Source: an uncultured Lachnospiraceae bacterium | GTDB taxonomy: Bacteria; Bacillota; Clostridia; Lachnospirales; Anaerotignaceae | Assembly (NCBI GenBank): GCA_944384295.1 | Contig: CALWSU010000005.1 | Location: 1 to 64,000 of the forward strand | DNA: 64,000 nt | Direction: 5' to 3' | In this document: in pieces, positions 27,679-37,200 of the stretch | Layout of the letters: the number at the start of each line of letters is the position of its first letter | Position numbering within the stretch: position 1 is the first letter of the stretch | Notes under the pieces: model-generated | Database searches by the model: none | The model's input: the letters and a program-made list of their open reading frames with translations, nothing else | What the model was told of the DNA's origin: nothing | Position numbers and translations under genes: made by a program

Positions 27679-28647
27679 TTATTTTACTGTATTGGTCAAT
27701 AGTGGCGTAATATCAGATACAGCAGTAAATGGTTTGCTATAATCTAGGCTTTTTTGCAAATTTTCTATTTTTTCACCTTCCACCAAAAACTGTACTTTAT
27801 CCACATTATCCAATTCGCATAAAGAATTGACAATCGAATACACCACCAAAGTTTCACTAACTGAATCTGCTGCTGGTTTGGTTAAAAAATCCTGACTCAA
27901 ATTGACATAACAAATTCCATCATCTGTTGTTGTAACTTCCCGAATCTTGACATCAGGAGATACCGTTGGATAATAGCCACTTTCCAATGGTCCCGCAATC
28001 AATTGTTCTAATATCGTTTTTTCTCTTGCCTGATTGGCATTGACTTCGACAACACGGTCTTCAATCATAAAGGCATTTGCACTACTATTGGTAAAGTAAA
28101 GTTGTAAAATCGCGTATTCCGTTGTTTCTGCGGAAATTTCTGCATCAATACAAACATTCTCTCGATTCATTGCGCCAACTTCGACCCCTTCATCCGTACG
28201 CAAATTTCTGCCTTCCACAGATAATTGCACATATTGTATATCTGGCAAAGAGGTCAGTGTCCAAACCAATGCTGAACGGCAAACGACTTCCTGCGCATTG
28301 CGCAAAGCCAGATAACTAGCGGATACATCTACATATGCCGTCTGATTTTCTAACCTTACAGACAAAAAATCTACTTGATGCGGTACAGCACTTACCATAC
28401 CATCTTTTTTGGGTTGTTCTTTCATTTTTTCTAATAAAGTGCGTGCCGCTTCTACCGTTTCGGTTTCTGTCACATCTACATCAATGCTTTTGAGTGTATT
28501 ACTTGGACTCACCAAATAATAAACCTCTGCTTGTTGTGTATTGGGCTGCCCTACTTTACTGCCCAATAAAAACAGACATGGTATTACAATAATACAAAGT
28601 ATAATACCAAAAGCCGCATTTAAAAGCACCTTACTTTTTTTGACCAA
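27679..28647 (-). CDS. Membrane-anchored double GerMN-domain protein
   Basis: A 322-residue protein with one N-terminal membrane helix (ILCIIVIPCLFLLG) and two tandem GerMN units, each with a YVDVS/YVNLS strand followed by a helix (ALVWTLTSL, LVVYSIVNSL). GerMN domains occur in GerM of spore formers and in LpqB, the accessory lipoprotein of the actinobacterial MtrAB two-component system. Here it follows the kinase gene directly, which suggests a role in that signalling unit. The start is TTG at 28647, preceded by AAAGGAGGTG; an in-frame ATG at 28674 overlaps that site and is rejected. Confidence 0.85.
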   Translation of the reverse strand: MVKKSKVLLNAAFGIILCIIVIPCLFLLGSKVGQPNTQQAEVYYLVSPSNTLKSIDVDVTETETVEAARTLLEKMKEQPKKDGMVSAVPHQVDFLSVRLENQTAYVDVSASYLALRNAQEVVCRSALVWTLTSLPDIQYVQLSVEGRNLRTDEGVEVGAMNRENVCIDAEISAETTEYAILQLYFTNSSANAFMIEDRVVEVNANQAREKTILEQLIAGPLESGYYPTVSPDVKIREVTTTDDGICYVNLSQDFLTKPAADSVSETLVVYSIVNSLCELDNVDKVQFLVEGEKIENLQKSLDYSKPFTAVSDITPLLTNTVK

Positions 28648-28677
28648 TCGGAACACCTCCTTTCTTTGGTACATATG

Positions 28678-30126
28678 CTATACCGCGGTATGTGTTTGCC
28701 GTAATGGAATACGTACCTGCATGGTCGTTCCTTCATTTTCTTTGCTATTGACTTTGATGCTACCATTATGCATCATCACTGTTGCGTATGTGATGGATAA
28801 ACCCAAACCCGTTCCACCAGTTTCTCGATCTCTTGTTTTATCTACGCGATAAAAGCGTTCAAAAATACGATTGACTTCTTCTTCTGGTATTCCAATACCA
28901 GTATCTGTCACTGTGATAAACGCATTTTGATGATCTGCATCTAATGTTACTTGTACAGAACCGCCTTCTGGTGTATATTTTACGGCATTATCCACCAAAT
29001 TGGAAATCGCAAGCGTCAATTTCATTTCGTCCACAACTGCCAAAACATCTTTTTCCTTTGTATAATGCATTTGTATCTGTTTTACATCTGCCAAAGGGGT
29101 CAATCGTTTGATGATACCTTCCATCATATGATTCAAATCACTTTCTGCAAAATTCAACGGAATTTCTTTTTGATCCAATTTGACTAATGTCAATAAATCA
29201 TTGATAATTGCGGACATGCGGTCTATCTCTGAATTGATGTCATGCAAAAATTCAACATACATTTCTTTTGGTACATCTTCTTGCAGCAAAATGGATTCAC
29301 TCAAGACCTTGATAGAACTAAGCGGTGTTTTCAATTCATGCGACACATTGGATACAAATTGCTGTCGGCTGGATTCCACTTTTTCCAATTGGTCTGCCAT
29401 ATGATTGCAAGAAAGTGCCAAATCTACAATCTCATTATGTGTACGGTTTTTGACTACAATTCTTTGTTCCAAATGTCCTTCTGCCATTTTTTGTATGACT
29501 TGAATCATGCGTTTCAGTGGCTCTGTAAACAACTGAGATGTTACAATCATCACAATAATGACAATCACAAGCAATGTCGCCAATAAAAAATATGCTTTTC
29601 CTGCAATATTCCCTACTGTATCGGAAACGTCCTGCAAAGAATCCGCAATCAAAACAACGCCATCATGCTGACTGCCACTGCCCACAATAGATGCCGCAGC
29701 ATAGACTGTACCATCTCTTTGTTCCTTTGCAATATCTTTGTTTTCCAATGCCTCCAAAACTTCTGGCAGCAGATAGGTTTTTCCGACTTCTTCATAGCCA
29801 GTATCATATACGACGCGTGCCGCACTATCCAAAATCAATACACGAAAATCCTCATCTTGACTTGTGGTCAATATCATTTCCTGTAACGCTTCTTGATTGG
29901 TTTCATTTACGAAAAAATCATAGGAAGCCAATTGTCCAGCAATGACATTTGCTTCGCTCAGCAATTCCTTTTTTCGTTCTTCTATAAAATATTCCTCAAT
30001 AGAATGCAAAATTGTATTTGCCATCAACAACAGCGGGATAATGCCTACAATGACATACGTAATCAGCAATACCCATCGTAAACTAATGAATGGTGCCTCT
30101 TTTTTTTCAATTAAAATAGTAACCAA
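28678..30126 (-). CDS. Membrane sensor histidine kinase
   Basis: About 482 residues: a first membrane helix (VLLITYVIVGIIPLLLM), an extracellular sensor of about 130 residues, a second helix (FLLATLLVIVIIVMIV), a HAMP domain, the phospho-acceptor helix FVSNVSHELKTPLSSIK and an ATPase domain with NLVDNAVKYTPEGG, DTGIGI and GGTGLGL. There is no PAS domain between HAMP and HisKA, unlike WalK. The start is uncertain: the open frame extends to 30204 but overlaps the regulator by 98 bases without a ribosome site, so TTG at 30126 is preferred. Partner of the regulator encoded just upstream. Confidence 0.9.
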   Translation of the reverse strand: MVTILIEKKEAPFISLRWVLLITYVIVGIIPLLLMANTILHSIEEYFIEERKKELLSEANVIAGQLASYDFFVNETNQEALQEMILTTSQDEDFRVLILDSAARVVYDTGYEEVGKTYLLPEVLEALENKDIAKEQRDGTVYAAASIVGSGSQHDGVVLIADSLQDVSDTVGNIAGKAYFLLATLLVIVIIVMIVTSQLFTEPLKRMIQVIQKMAEGHLEQRIVVKNRTHNEIVDLALSCNHMADQLEKVESSRQQFVSNVSHELKTPLSSIKVLSESILLQEDVPKEMYVEFLHDINSEIDRMSAIINDLLTLVKLDQKEIPLNFAESDLNHMMEGIIKRLTPLADVKQIQMHYTKEKDVLAVVDEMKLTLAISNLVDNAVKYTPEGGSVQVTLDADHQNAFITVTDTGIGIPEEEVNRIFERFYRVDKTRDRETGGTGLGLSITYATVMMHNGSIKVNSKENEGTTMQVRIPLRQTHTAV

Positions 30127-30796
30127 CTCCCCATTTTGTAAAGATATACTTGGGTTCACTTGGATTGGTTTCGATTTTTTCACGCAAGCGACGAACATGC
30201 ACATCTACGGTTCGCACATCGCCTGGATAATCGTACCCCCAAACAGTATCCAATAATTTTTCTCTGCTGTATACCTTTCCTGGGTTTTCCATTAACAACT
30301 CCAACAAATCAAATTCTTTGGCTGTCAGATTGACTTCTCGATTGCCAATAAATACACGTCTGCTGTCATATGACAATTCCAAATCTCTTGCCTTGAGTAT
30401 ATTTTTCGGCTGTGCATCTGTTGCCACTTTTTTGACACTACGGCGCAAAATGGCTTTGATTCTTGCCTTCAATTCCAAAATATTAAATGGTTTTGTGATA
30501 TAATCATCTGCGCCGTATTCCAGCCCCATGATTTTATCCATATCTTCGCCTTTTGCTGTAACCATAATGATTGGAATTTGAGAAAATTCACGCACTTGTT
30601 GACATACTTCCAATCCGTCCATTTTGGGAAGCATAACATCTAATACCACCAAATCGAAATTTCCTTCTTTGACATGCTGCAACGCTTCTTCTCCATCATA
30701 TGCCGCTGTCACTTCCATGCCATCTTGTTCCAAAGAAAACTTGATTCCTTTTACAATCAATTTTTCATCATCGACTACCAAAATTCGGTACGCCAT
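30107..30796 (-). CDS. OmpR-family response regulator
   Basis: A 229-residue regulator. The receiver has VVDDE, the phospho-acceptor Asp in VVLDVMLP, and the TKPF Lys. The C-terminal winged helix has NLTAKEFDLLELL, RTVDVHVRRLREK and the terminal TKWGVGYYF typical of WalR/PhoB/MtrA regulators. It starts 12 bases after comEA with AGGAGGAATC upstream and overlaps the kinase start. Confidence 0.94.
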   Translation of the reverse strand: MAYRILVVDDEKLIVKGIKFSLEQDGMEVTAAYDGEEALQHVKEGNFDLVVLDVMLPKMDGLEVCQQVREFSQIPIIMVTAKGEDMDKIMGLEYGADDYITKPFNILELKARIKAILRRSVKKVATDAQPKNILKARDLELSYDSRRVFIGNREVNLTAKEFDLLELLMENPGKVYSREKLLDTVWGYDYPGDVRTVDVHVRRLREKIETNPSEPKYIFTKWGVGYYFN

Positions 30797-30808
30797 ATTT
30801 GATTCCTC

Positions 30809-31156
30809 CTATTCTATCGTGACATATGCCACAAGGTCAGCATATGTTTTTTCTCCAATACCTTTGATTTCCTGTAACTGTTCTATGCTTTCAAATGCGC
30901 CATGTTCTGTACGATATGCCAAAATTCGTTCTGCCATCACTTCCCCAACCCCATCTAAAAGCATCAGTTCTTCTTTAGAAGCTGTATTGATATTGATTTT
31001 TGTCTGTTGTGTTTGTTGATTTTGGACTGGATTTTGTTGTGGGACATTGCTTTCTTGCAATGATAAAGTACCGCCCCAATAGGCGCGGCTATAAATCACA
31101 CCACAAAGCAAAACACATGCTGCCAAAAACACAACTTTTCGCTTTTCGTGCTTCAT
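30809..31156 (-). CDS. comEA: ComEA helix-hairpin-helix DNA receptor
   Basis: A 115-residue protein with an N-terminal membrane anchor (KVVFLAACVLLCGVIYS), a Gln/Asn-rich linker and a C-terminal double helix-hairpin-helix: KININTASKEELMLLDGVG and IEQLQEIKGIG. ComEA binds double-stranded DNA at the cell surface for transfer to ComEC. First gene of the six-gene operon; AGAGGTG precedes the ATG. Confidence 0.93.
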   Translation of the reverse strand: MKHEKRKVVFLAACVLLCGVIYSRAYWGGTLSLQESNVPQQNPVQNQQTQQTKININTASKEELMLLDGVGEVMAERILAYRTEHGAFESIEQLQEIKGIGEKTYADLVAYVTIE

Positions 31157-31337
31157 ATAAACACCTCTATTCCATCAGCGTCATCAAGCGAAAAAGAATC
31201 CTAAAAATTTTGACATAAAAATTTCATTTTCTTTTTTGTTATTTTCTGGTATACTTTTTGCAATACGATGCATGCTGTGTTACAGGATTCATTTTATTGT
31301 ATCATAAAAAATTATAATATCATAGTAGGAGATTCTT

Positions 31338-32822
31338 ATGAAACCGAAAATTTTATGCTTATTGCTTACGATATTATTGCTATTTCCACATACTTCGACC
31401 ATTTTTGCACAACCTGACAATACTTCCAGTATATCGGGTACCGAAAACATTTCAGATACCAACGATACCGAAGACACTTCCAAACCTTCAGATACTTCTG
31501 ATGTAGCTGATACTTCAGATAATTCTGATACTTCTAATACTTCTGATACTTTGACACTTTCCTGTGAATCGGCTATTTTGATGGACGCTACCACAGGCGC
31601 TATACTATACGAAAAAGATGCGAGTACCAAACAATTTCCTGCCAGCATCACAAAATTGATGACATTGCTTTTGGCTTATGAAAACGGTTCTTTAGACGAT
31701 ACCATTACATTCTCACATGATGCGATATTTAGCATAGAATTTGGCAGTTCTCATATCGCAATACAGGAAGGAGAAACCTTGACACTCGAACAAGTGTTAT
31801 ATGGTATCATGCTGCAATCAGCAAATGAATGTTCTAATGGTGTTGCAGAATATGTAGATGGAGATATTGAAACTTTTGCCAAACATATGACAGAACGCGC
31901 CAAAGAATTAGGCTGTAAAAATACAAATTTTGTCAATGCCAATGGACTGCATGACGAAAACCATTATACCACTGCATATGATATGGCATTGATTGCACAG
32001 ACATTGCTGCAAATAGACGCGTATCGAGAAATGATGGGGAACACATATTATGAAATCCCCCCGACAAACAAACAAACCGAAACACGCTATCTGCATGGGC
32101 AGCATCAAATGCTCAATCCCAATTCCTTATACTATTATGAAACTGCGGAAGGCGGAAAAACTGGTTATACTTCAGAAGCATTAAATACATTGGTCACATA
32201 TGCCAAACAAGGAGATACGGAACTGATTGCTGTTGTACTGCGCTGTAATGGGGCACAGCATTATGTAGATACCAAAACATTATTTGATTATGGATTTTCA
32301 CATTATAAAACAGAAAAAGTATTATCTGCTGGCGATTTGGCACAAACGGTTTCTATCACAGAAACTTATAAAAACAAAACAGAAGAAAAAGCACAGATTT
32401 CCGCAGCCATTCCAAAGGATATTTATGTCACACTGCCCATTGGTGCCAATCCCGCCGATGTAACTACACAGGTGACATGTGAGCCGACCGCTTCTGTGCC
32501 CATTGCAGCTGGTGACGCATTGGGCAGTGTTGCATTATCTTATCAAGGAGAAACAATAGATACAGTTTCATTGACTGCACAAGATTCTGTAGCTGTTACA
32601 ACGGACGAAGAACGCGCCGCACAAAGCGCACAGAAACGCAATCATATCTTAAAAATCATAGGGATTTGCATTGGTGTTTTGTTGTTATGTGGTCTGGGTG
32701 TGATTCTATTTTTCCGTTATCGCATCTATCGCAAAAAGGAATTACGTCGTCAACGTCGTAAATCTGCGAGAAAATTGCGTTTGCAGCAATATGAACAACA
32801 ACATCTGCATCATAGAAAATAA
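31338..32822 (+). CDS. D-alanyl-D-alanine carboxypeptidase (S11), second copy
   Basis: A 494-residue exported S11 peptidase. A signal peptide (1-24) is followed by a Thr/Ser/Asp spacer with a DTS-like three-residue period (about 30-75), then the catalytic domain with SITK (in FPASITK), SAN (QSANECSNG) and KTG (GGKTGYTS). A C-terminal beta domain, a membrane helix near residue 440 (IIGICIGVLLLCGLGVILFF) and a basic tail complete it. It resembles the enzyme at 875 in overall plan. Monocistronic; AGTAGGAGATT before the ATG. Confidence 0.93.
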   Translation: MKPKILCLLLTILLLFPHTSTIFAQPDNTSSISGTENISDTNDTEDTSKPSDTSDVADTSDNSDTSNTSDTLTLSCESAILMDATTGAILYEKDASTKQFPASITKLMTLLLAYENGSLDDTITFSHDAIFSIEFGSSHIAIQEGETLTLEQVLYGIMLQSANECSNGVAEYVDGDIETFAKHMTERAKELGCKNTNFVNANGLHDENHYTTAYDMALIAQTLLQIDAYREMMGNTYYEIPPTNKQTETRYLHGQHQMLNPNSLYYYETAEGGKTGYTSEALNTLVTYAKQGDTELIAVVLRCNGAQHYVDTKTLFDYGFSHYKTEKVLSAGDLAQTVSITETYKNKTEEKAQISAAIPKDIYVTLPIGANPADVTTQVTCEPTASVPIAAGDALGSVALSYQGETIDTVSLTAQDSVAVTTDEERAAQSAQKRNHILKIIGICIGVLLLCGLGVILFFRYRIYRKKELRRQRRKSARKLRLQQYEQQHLHHRK

Positions 32823-32835
32823 AAAATAGAAAATC

Positions 32836-32883
32836 AAAAAAGCCATACCGTTTTTCTATCATAAACGGATATGGCTTTTTTTT
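32836..32883. terminator. Bidirectional terminator
   Basis: AAAAAAGCCATACCGTTT and AACGGATATGGCTTTTTT form a stem with one bulge between the two convergent genes. Confidence 0.85.
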
Positions 32884-32889
32884 GTGATG

Positions 32890-33501
32890 TTATCTATGTG
32901 GCTTATGTTTCATTCTTTTCGGACGATTCCGCTTGCAAAACGTACAAAAACGATTCCATCGGTCTTTGCGCAAAATATGGCGCACATATGCAAAAGTGGC
33001 ATCTTCTCCACATTCTGCCAACATTTTCAACATACGCTCCAATAACTGTACCGTTTCTGGGTGCATCAACACATTCACACGCCGGCTACGTTTGTGATAT
33101 TCCCAAGGACTTGCATCCGTATATGCATCTTTTTGATAGGTGCGACAAGCGGCAATACGGTCCATAAACATTTCCACCACAAAAGGCACTGGCATTTTCA
33201 TACCACCTATAATGTGGTCTGATTCCAATGTATAATCCAGCCAATATTCAAAATGGTGCTTGTTTCGTCCTTTATGGTGCAGCCAGGAAGAAGAATATCC
33301 CTTTGCTTCACGTTCTGCATTGTTGGGGCTACGGTCCCCCTGAAAATATTTCATACCAACCAAAAATTCTGTTGGAGAAAATTTTGATAAATCATGCAAC
33401 AAACCCTGACGATATAATCTGACACGAAAACAATATTGACGTACCAATTTTTTATGGTATGTAATTGTCTGAAAATGTTCCCATGCTTTTTTCCAATTCA
33501 T
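32890..33501 (-). CDS. DUF5662 family protein
   Basis: A 203-residue soluble protein of the DUF5662 type, recognised by HDLSKFSPTEF and HHKGRNKHHFEYWLD. The spaced His, Asp and Glu residues suggest a helical metal-binding fold related to HD-domain hydrolases, but no activity is known. The C-terminus is basic (CKRNRPKRMKHKPHR). The ATG at 33501 has GAGGGGGAG upstream; the longer frame to 33579 is not supported. Confidence 0.75.
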   Translation of the reverse strand: MNWKKAWEHFQTITYHKKLVRQYCFRVRLYRQGLLHDLSKFSPTEFLVGMKYFQGDRSPNNAEREAKGYSSSWLHHKGRNKHHFEYWLDYTLESDHIIGGMKMPVPFVVEMFMDRIAACRTYQKDAYTDASPWEYHKRSRRVNVLMHPETVQLLERMLKMLAECGEDATFAYVRHILRKDRWNRFCTFCKRNRPKRMKHKPHR

Positions 33502-33578
33502 TGGCTCCCCCTCTTTCTTGATTATCCGATTTTTCATCATTTTCATAATCAGACAAAAATACATCTTATCGTAAAGCA

Positions 33579-33617
33579 AACGGGCTTCATCGGCAATCTA
33601 TCGCCATGAAACCCGTT
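33579..33617 (-). terminator. Terminator after the isochorismatase-like gene
   Basis: AACGGGTTTCAT pairs with ATGAAGCCCGTT (one wobble) on the minus strand, with an inner GGC/GCC pair and a T-rich tail. Confidence 0.8.
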
Positions 33618-33625
33618 ATTTGATA

Positions 33626-34168
33626 TTATTTTACTAATTTGGAAATTGTTTTGAATTGTGGCGCTTTGGCACCGCCAGTCAATTCAAATAAGATAGATTC
33701 GCAAGTAGAAAGATAAGCACCTTCTTTTTCCATGCGTTTTAATCCATATTTCAAATCAATCGGCTTTCTGGAACCAACACAATCTACTGGTACGAATACT
33801 TGATAGCCTGCTTCCAATAAGTCACGAACTGTCTGCATCACGCAAATATGCGCTTCTACACCGCATACAATCACATTTTTCTTACCAGATGCTTTCACCC
33901 ATGCGCCAATTTCATCACATACACAACAGGAAAAATCTGTTTTTTCCATATAGGAAAATGTCGCAAAAGCTTCTTTGACAGCAGGTACTGTTTCTCCCAG
34001 ACCTTTTGTATATTGCTGTGATACTACAAATGGAATATCAAATTCTGCCAGCCCTTTTGCCAAAATAACGGTTTTCTCTACGATTGCCGCATTATCATCA
34101 ATGGCAGGCACCAGTTTTTCTTGAAAATCAATAAAAATAGCCGCTGTGTCTTCCGCACGCAATTTCAT
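33626..34168 (-). CDS. Isochorismatase-family cysteine hydrolase
   Basis: A 180-residue single-domain hydrolase of the isochorismatase-like superfamily. The Asp-Lys-Cys triad is visible: IFIDFQEKL, MEKTDFSC and GVEAHICVMQT, with the usual cis-peptide VEAH before the Cys. Relatives include nicotinamidases and YcaC-type hydrolases; the substrate is unknown. AGGAGGA precedes the ATG at 34168. Single gene downstream of sigG. Confidence 0.88.
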   Translation of the reverse strand: MKLRAEDTAAIFIDFQEKLVPAIDDNAAIVEKTVILAKGLAEFDIPFVVSQQYTKGLGETVPAVKEAFATFSYMEKTDFSCCVCDEIGAWVKASGKKNVIVCGVEAHICVMQTVRDLLEAGYQVFVPVDCVGSRKPIDLKYGLKRMEKEGAYLSTCESILFELTGGAKAPQFKTISKLVK

Positions 34169-34286
34169 GAATATCTTCCTCCTGACTTCAAAAATATACA
34201 TTTATTGTAACCGAAAATCATAGGATTGTCCAGAAGAAGACTTTATTTCTATGACAGACTGCTGTATCTCATAGATTTTCATAGAT

Positions 34287-35063
34287 TTACACATATTTAC
34301 GCATTCGTTTGAGTGCGGATTTTTCCAAACGGGATACTTGTGCTTGGCTGATTCCAATTTCTGTACTGACTTCTGTTTGTGTTTTTCCTTCAAAAAAACG
34401 TAAGGACACAATCTTTTTCTCACGTTCTGACAGATGATGCATTGCCTCCTGCAAGGACAAATTTTCCAGCCATAATTTATCCCCATTCTTTTCATCGCTG
34501 ACTTGATCCATCACAAACAAGGTATCTCCACCATCATGATAGACTGGCTCAAACAAAGAAACAGGGTCTTGTATGGCATTGAGTGCCAACACAACACTTT
34601 CTTTGCTCATATCAAGTTCTTTCGCAATTTCTTCTACGGTTGGTTCTTTTGCATGCTCTGCCATCAGACGTTCTCGAACCTGTAATGCGCGATATGCAGT
34701 ATCTCTTAAAGAACGTGATACACGTATGGTATTGTTATCCCGCAAATATCGGCGCACTTCCCCACTGATCATAGGACAAAGATAACTCGATGGCATAACG
34801 TCCATGGTAGGATCAAAATTTTCGATTGCTTTGAGCAGTCCTACTACACCAACCTGAAATAAATCGTCCATATCATCACAACGATTTTCAAAACGCTTGA
34901 TGACACTTAATACCAAACGAAGATTCCCTTCGATTAATAATTCTCTTGCTTCTTTTTCTCCATTATGATACCGTCGAAACAATTCCTTTGCTTCCAATGC
35001 ACTCAATACAGGCAGTTGTGATGTATTGACGCCACTAATTTCCACTTTTTTATAATAACCCAT
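34287..35063 (-). CDS. sigG: RNA polymerase sporulation sigma factor SigG
   Basis: The late forespore sigma factor, 258 residues. The N-terminal KVEISGVNTSQLPVL is the SigG-specific start that includes the SpoIIAB-contact region. Region 2 has EARELLIEGNLRLVLSVIKRF and DDLFQVGVVGLLKAI, region 3 IRVSRSLRDTAYRALQVRERL, region 4 GKTQTEVSTEIGISQAQVSRLEKSAL. The ATG at 35063 has GGAGGTGG 7 bases upstream and gives the family length; the open frame to 35468 is read-through of leader. It follows spoIIGA-sigE, the usual order, but is separated by a terminator and a small plus-strand ORF. Confidence 0.97.
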   Translation of the reverse strand: MGYYKKVEISGVNTSQLPVLSALEAKELFRRYHNGEKEARELLIEGNLRLVLSVIKRFENRCDDMDDLFQVGVVGLLKAIENFDPTMDVMPSSYLCPMISGEVRRYLRDNNTIRVSRSLRDTAYRALQVRERLMAEHAKEPTVEEIAKELDMSKESVVLALNAIQDPVSLFEPVYHDGGDTLFVMDQVSDEKNGDKLWLENLSLQEAMHHLSEREKKIVSLRFFEGKTQTEVSTEIGISQAQVSRLEKSALKRMRKYV

Positions 35064-35312
35064 GGATTCCACCTCCATAGACGATAGATACCGTCTTTGT
35101 GTTGTATGCTTTTGCGCATCATTGGGAAAATTTTGTTTGTATGCTTTTCGATACTTTTGCATACATTTCAGAAACACGGTCATTTCCCCTGTTATCCAAA
35201 ATTCCCATATTTCGTATGAACTATACCTCGCAAATATTTCCATATTCCGATGACTTTTTGTTGTATCGTTTGATACAAAAATGGGTATGGTAACAAAAAA
35301 GAAGGTGAAATT

Positions 35313-35480
35313 ATGCGTTTTCAAGAACAAACGGAAGGCATTACACAAATACAGCCAAAACATGACAGTACAAGACAAATTGCTTATCAAAGCCATGGCT
35401 GCCCTATGCAAGCATGGGAACATGGTTTTGGAAAAATAAGCAATCCTGACTTTTGTCCCTTGTATCATTTAGATGTTTGA
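35313..35480 (+). CDS. Small hypothetical protein between sigG and sigE
   Basis: A 55-codon ORF on the strand opposite to the sigma genes, with GAAGGTG five bases before the ATG and a strong terminator after the stop. The protein starts MRFQEQTEGITQIQ and ends NPDFCPLYHLDV, contains two Cys, and has no membrane helix. I do not recognise it. Divergence from sigG, a ribosome site and a terminator together argue that it is real; a spore role is only guilt by association. Confidence 0.5.
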   Translation: MRFQEQTEGITQIQPKHDSTRQIAYQSHGCPMQAWEHGFGKISNPDFCPLYHLDV

Positions 35481-35493
35481 AACATGACAACAG

Positions 35494-35538
35494 AAAAAAG
35501 ACCTGTGTTTCTTCTTTCCAGAAACATAGGTCTTTTTT
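35494..35538. terminator. Bidirectional terminator, small ORF/sigE
   Basis: AAAAAAGACCTGTGTTTC pairs with GAAACATAGGTCTTTTTT (one wobble); it can end the small plus-strand gene and the spoIIGA-sigE transcript. Confidence 0.88.
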
Positions 35539-35556
35539 ACAGAAATCTACAATATT

Positions 35557-36288
35557 TTACATTAATTTATTGATTTCTTTTTTCAGCCGTGCCATAATTT
35601 TTTTCTCTAATCGAGAAATATAGGATTGTGAAATCCCTAATATGTCTGCCACCTCCTTTTGTGTACGCTCTGTCGTTTCTGGTTGTATGCCAAAACGCAT
35701 CTGTACAATCTGACGTTCTCTACCACTCAGCTTTTCCATTGCCATATGCAATAAATTGCGGTCCACTTCCTCCTCTATACTTTTATAAATCACATCTCCT
35801 TCTGTCCCCAAAATATCTGACAACAATAATTCATTGCCTTCCCAATCCACATTCAGCGGTTCGTCTATAGAAACTTCCGCTTTTGTTTTGCTGTTGCGTC
35901 TTAAATACATCAAAATTTCATTTTCAATACAACGAGAAGCATATGTCGCCAATTTGATATTTTTATCGGTCTTGAATGTATTGATGGCTTTGATTAAACC
36001 AATGCTACCAATGGATATCAAATCTTCCACATTGATACCAGTATTTTCAAATTTACGAGCAATATATACTACCAATCTCAAATTATGCTCTATCAATACC
36101 GACTTGACTTCTAAATCCTCCTCTCCGCCTAATTGCGACAATAGCAATGCTTCTTCCTCTGGTTTGAGCGGCGACGGAAATACATCACTACCACCTATGT
36201 AATATACGCCATCTGTGTTGCGCCATTTCCGCAGTCGATACGACAAACGATATTTCCAAAAAAAGAGCTGATACTTCCAATGCTTCAT
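35557..36288 (-). CDS. sigE: RNA polymerase sporulation sigma factor SigE (pro-sigma-E)
   Basis: The early mother-cell sigma factor, 243 residues. An amphipathic basic pro-sequence of about 30 residues ends in [11 protein letters not shown], the SpoIIGA processing region. Regions 2-4 are highly conserved: [52 protein letters not shown] and [14 protein letters not shown]. The ATG overlaps the spoIIGA stop as ATGA, with GAGGAGGAA upstream. Cleavage by SpoIIGA activates it after septation. Confidence 0.98.
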   Translation of the reverse strand: MKHWKYQLFFWKYRLSYRLRKWRNTDGVYYIGGSDVFPSPLKPEEEALLLSQLGGEEDLEVKSVLIEHNLRLVVYIARKFENTGINVEDLISIGSIGLIKAINTFKTDKNIKLATYASRCIENEILMYLRRNSKTKAEVSIDEPLNVDWEGNELLLSDILGTEGDVIYKSIEEEVDRNLLHMAMEKLSGRERQIVQMRFGIQPETTERTQKEVADILGISQSYISRLEKKIMARLKKEINKLM

Positions 36289-37181
36289 GTGCCTTCCTCC
36301 TCTAATAATGCCGTCGGCATTAAAATTTCATATCCTCCGGCAAATGTATCTCGATATAAGCCTATGGGCATATGTTCGTATCGTTTGGTTTGTTTTTGTG
36401 TTGTAATTTCCATACAATCTACCCAAAACATCAACAATTTGCCTTCTGTGGTACCCAAAGCAGAAAATGGAATCTCTGTCAGCCATGTATGCTGTATCTG
36501 TTGTGCTTGCTGCGTTGGTTGTGTTTGTTGCAAATTCCCTTCTTGACAAAAAGATAATATGCTTTCTGGCGGAAATAATGACAAACAAGCAGCACATTCT
36601 GCAACAGCAACCGGCTTACCTTCTGATGTGCATAAACCATTTCCTGTATCCCAAAAACCACATAATACGCAGCTTCTGCCTTCATATTCCAAGTGTACCT
36701 GACAATATTGATTGCGCTTGATGCCATGCCGTTCCAGCCATTGCGATATTGCACGCATACACAGCCCAAATACCACACAACCCCAAAGCAATTTTTGCCA
36801 TGGCAGCCAATGCAATGATATTGATAGACCACGTCCAATCAAACGTTGTACAGAGGTCATCGCAATACATGCTTCTAAAAAACCAGCTAGTAAAAACGAA
36901 GCTATCACTGTTGCAACCAATAAAGAACATAATTTTTTCCAGCTTCTTGGAAAAAAAGCAATTTCGATTCCCAAAATTGCCAACCCCAATGCCAACCACC
37001 AATCACCAGAAAAACCATATCCCATTACCAACAAAAAACAATATACCGCAGACACCACCACTGCTCCTACACATATGCGCCAAAGTCGGAAGGACACACC
37101 TGCCAGCTTTCCCGTTGTCCACAACAGCAAAAAATGACAACCGCTGCTGACCAAAAACAATACATCTATGTATAGTTCCAT
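36285..37181 (-). CDS. spoIIGA: Sigma-E processing aspartic peptidase SpoIIGA
   Basis: A 298-residue membrane protease that cleaves pro-sigma-E. Five N-terminal membrane helices (residues 1-150) are followed by a cytoplasmic domain with the aspartic-protease motif GFWDTGN near residue 178. Between the two halves of that domain there is a Gln/Thr-rich insert (about 217-230) that looks like a tandem-repeat expansion. GGGGGG lies upstream of the ATG; the promoter is unusual. It is coupled to sigE by a four-base overlap. Confidence 0.94.
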   Translation of the reverse strand: MELYIDVLFLVSSGCHFLLLWTTGKLAGVSFRLWRICVGAVVVSAVYCFLLVMGYGFSGDWWLALGLAILGIEIAFFPRSWKKLCSLLVATVIASFLLAGFLEACIAMTSVQRLIGRGLSISLHWLPWQKLLWGCVVFGLCMRAISQWLERHGIKRNQYCQVHLEYEGRSCVLCGFWDTGNGLCTSEGKPVAVAECAACLSLFPPESILSFCQEGNLQQTQPTQQAQQIQHTWLTEIPFSALGTTEGKLLMFWVDCMEITTQKQTKRYEHMPIGLYRDTFAGGYEILMPTALLEEEGT

Positions 37182-37200
37182 TGTCTTTCCCCCCTTTTGT

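Noticed and set aside
28678-30796. Calling the two-component pair WalRK
   Set aside because: The kinase lacks the PAS domain between HAMP and HisKA, and yycH/yycI/walJ neighbours are missing.
34202-34495. Minus-strand frame of 97 codons overlapping the sigG 3' end
   Set aside because: It is a shifted frame of sigG without a ribosome site.
35064-35468. N-terminal extension of sigG
   Set aside because: No homology to SigG; the ATG at 35063 has GGAGGTGG and gives the normal length.
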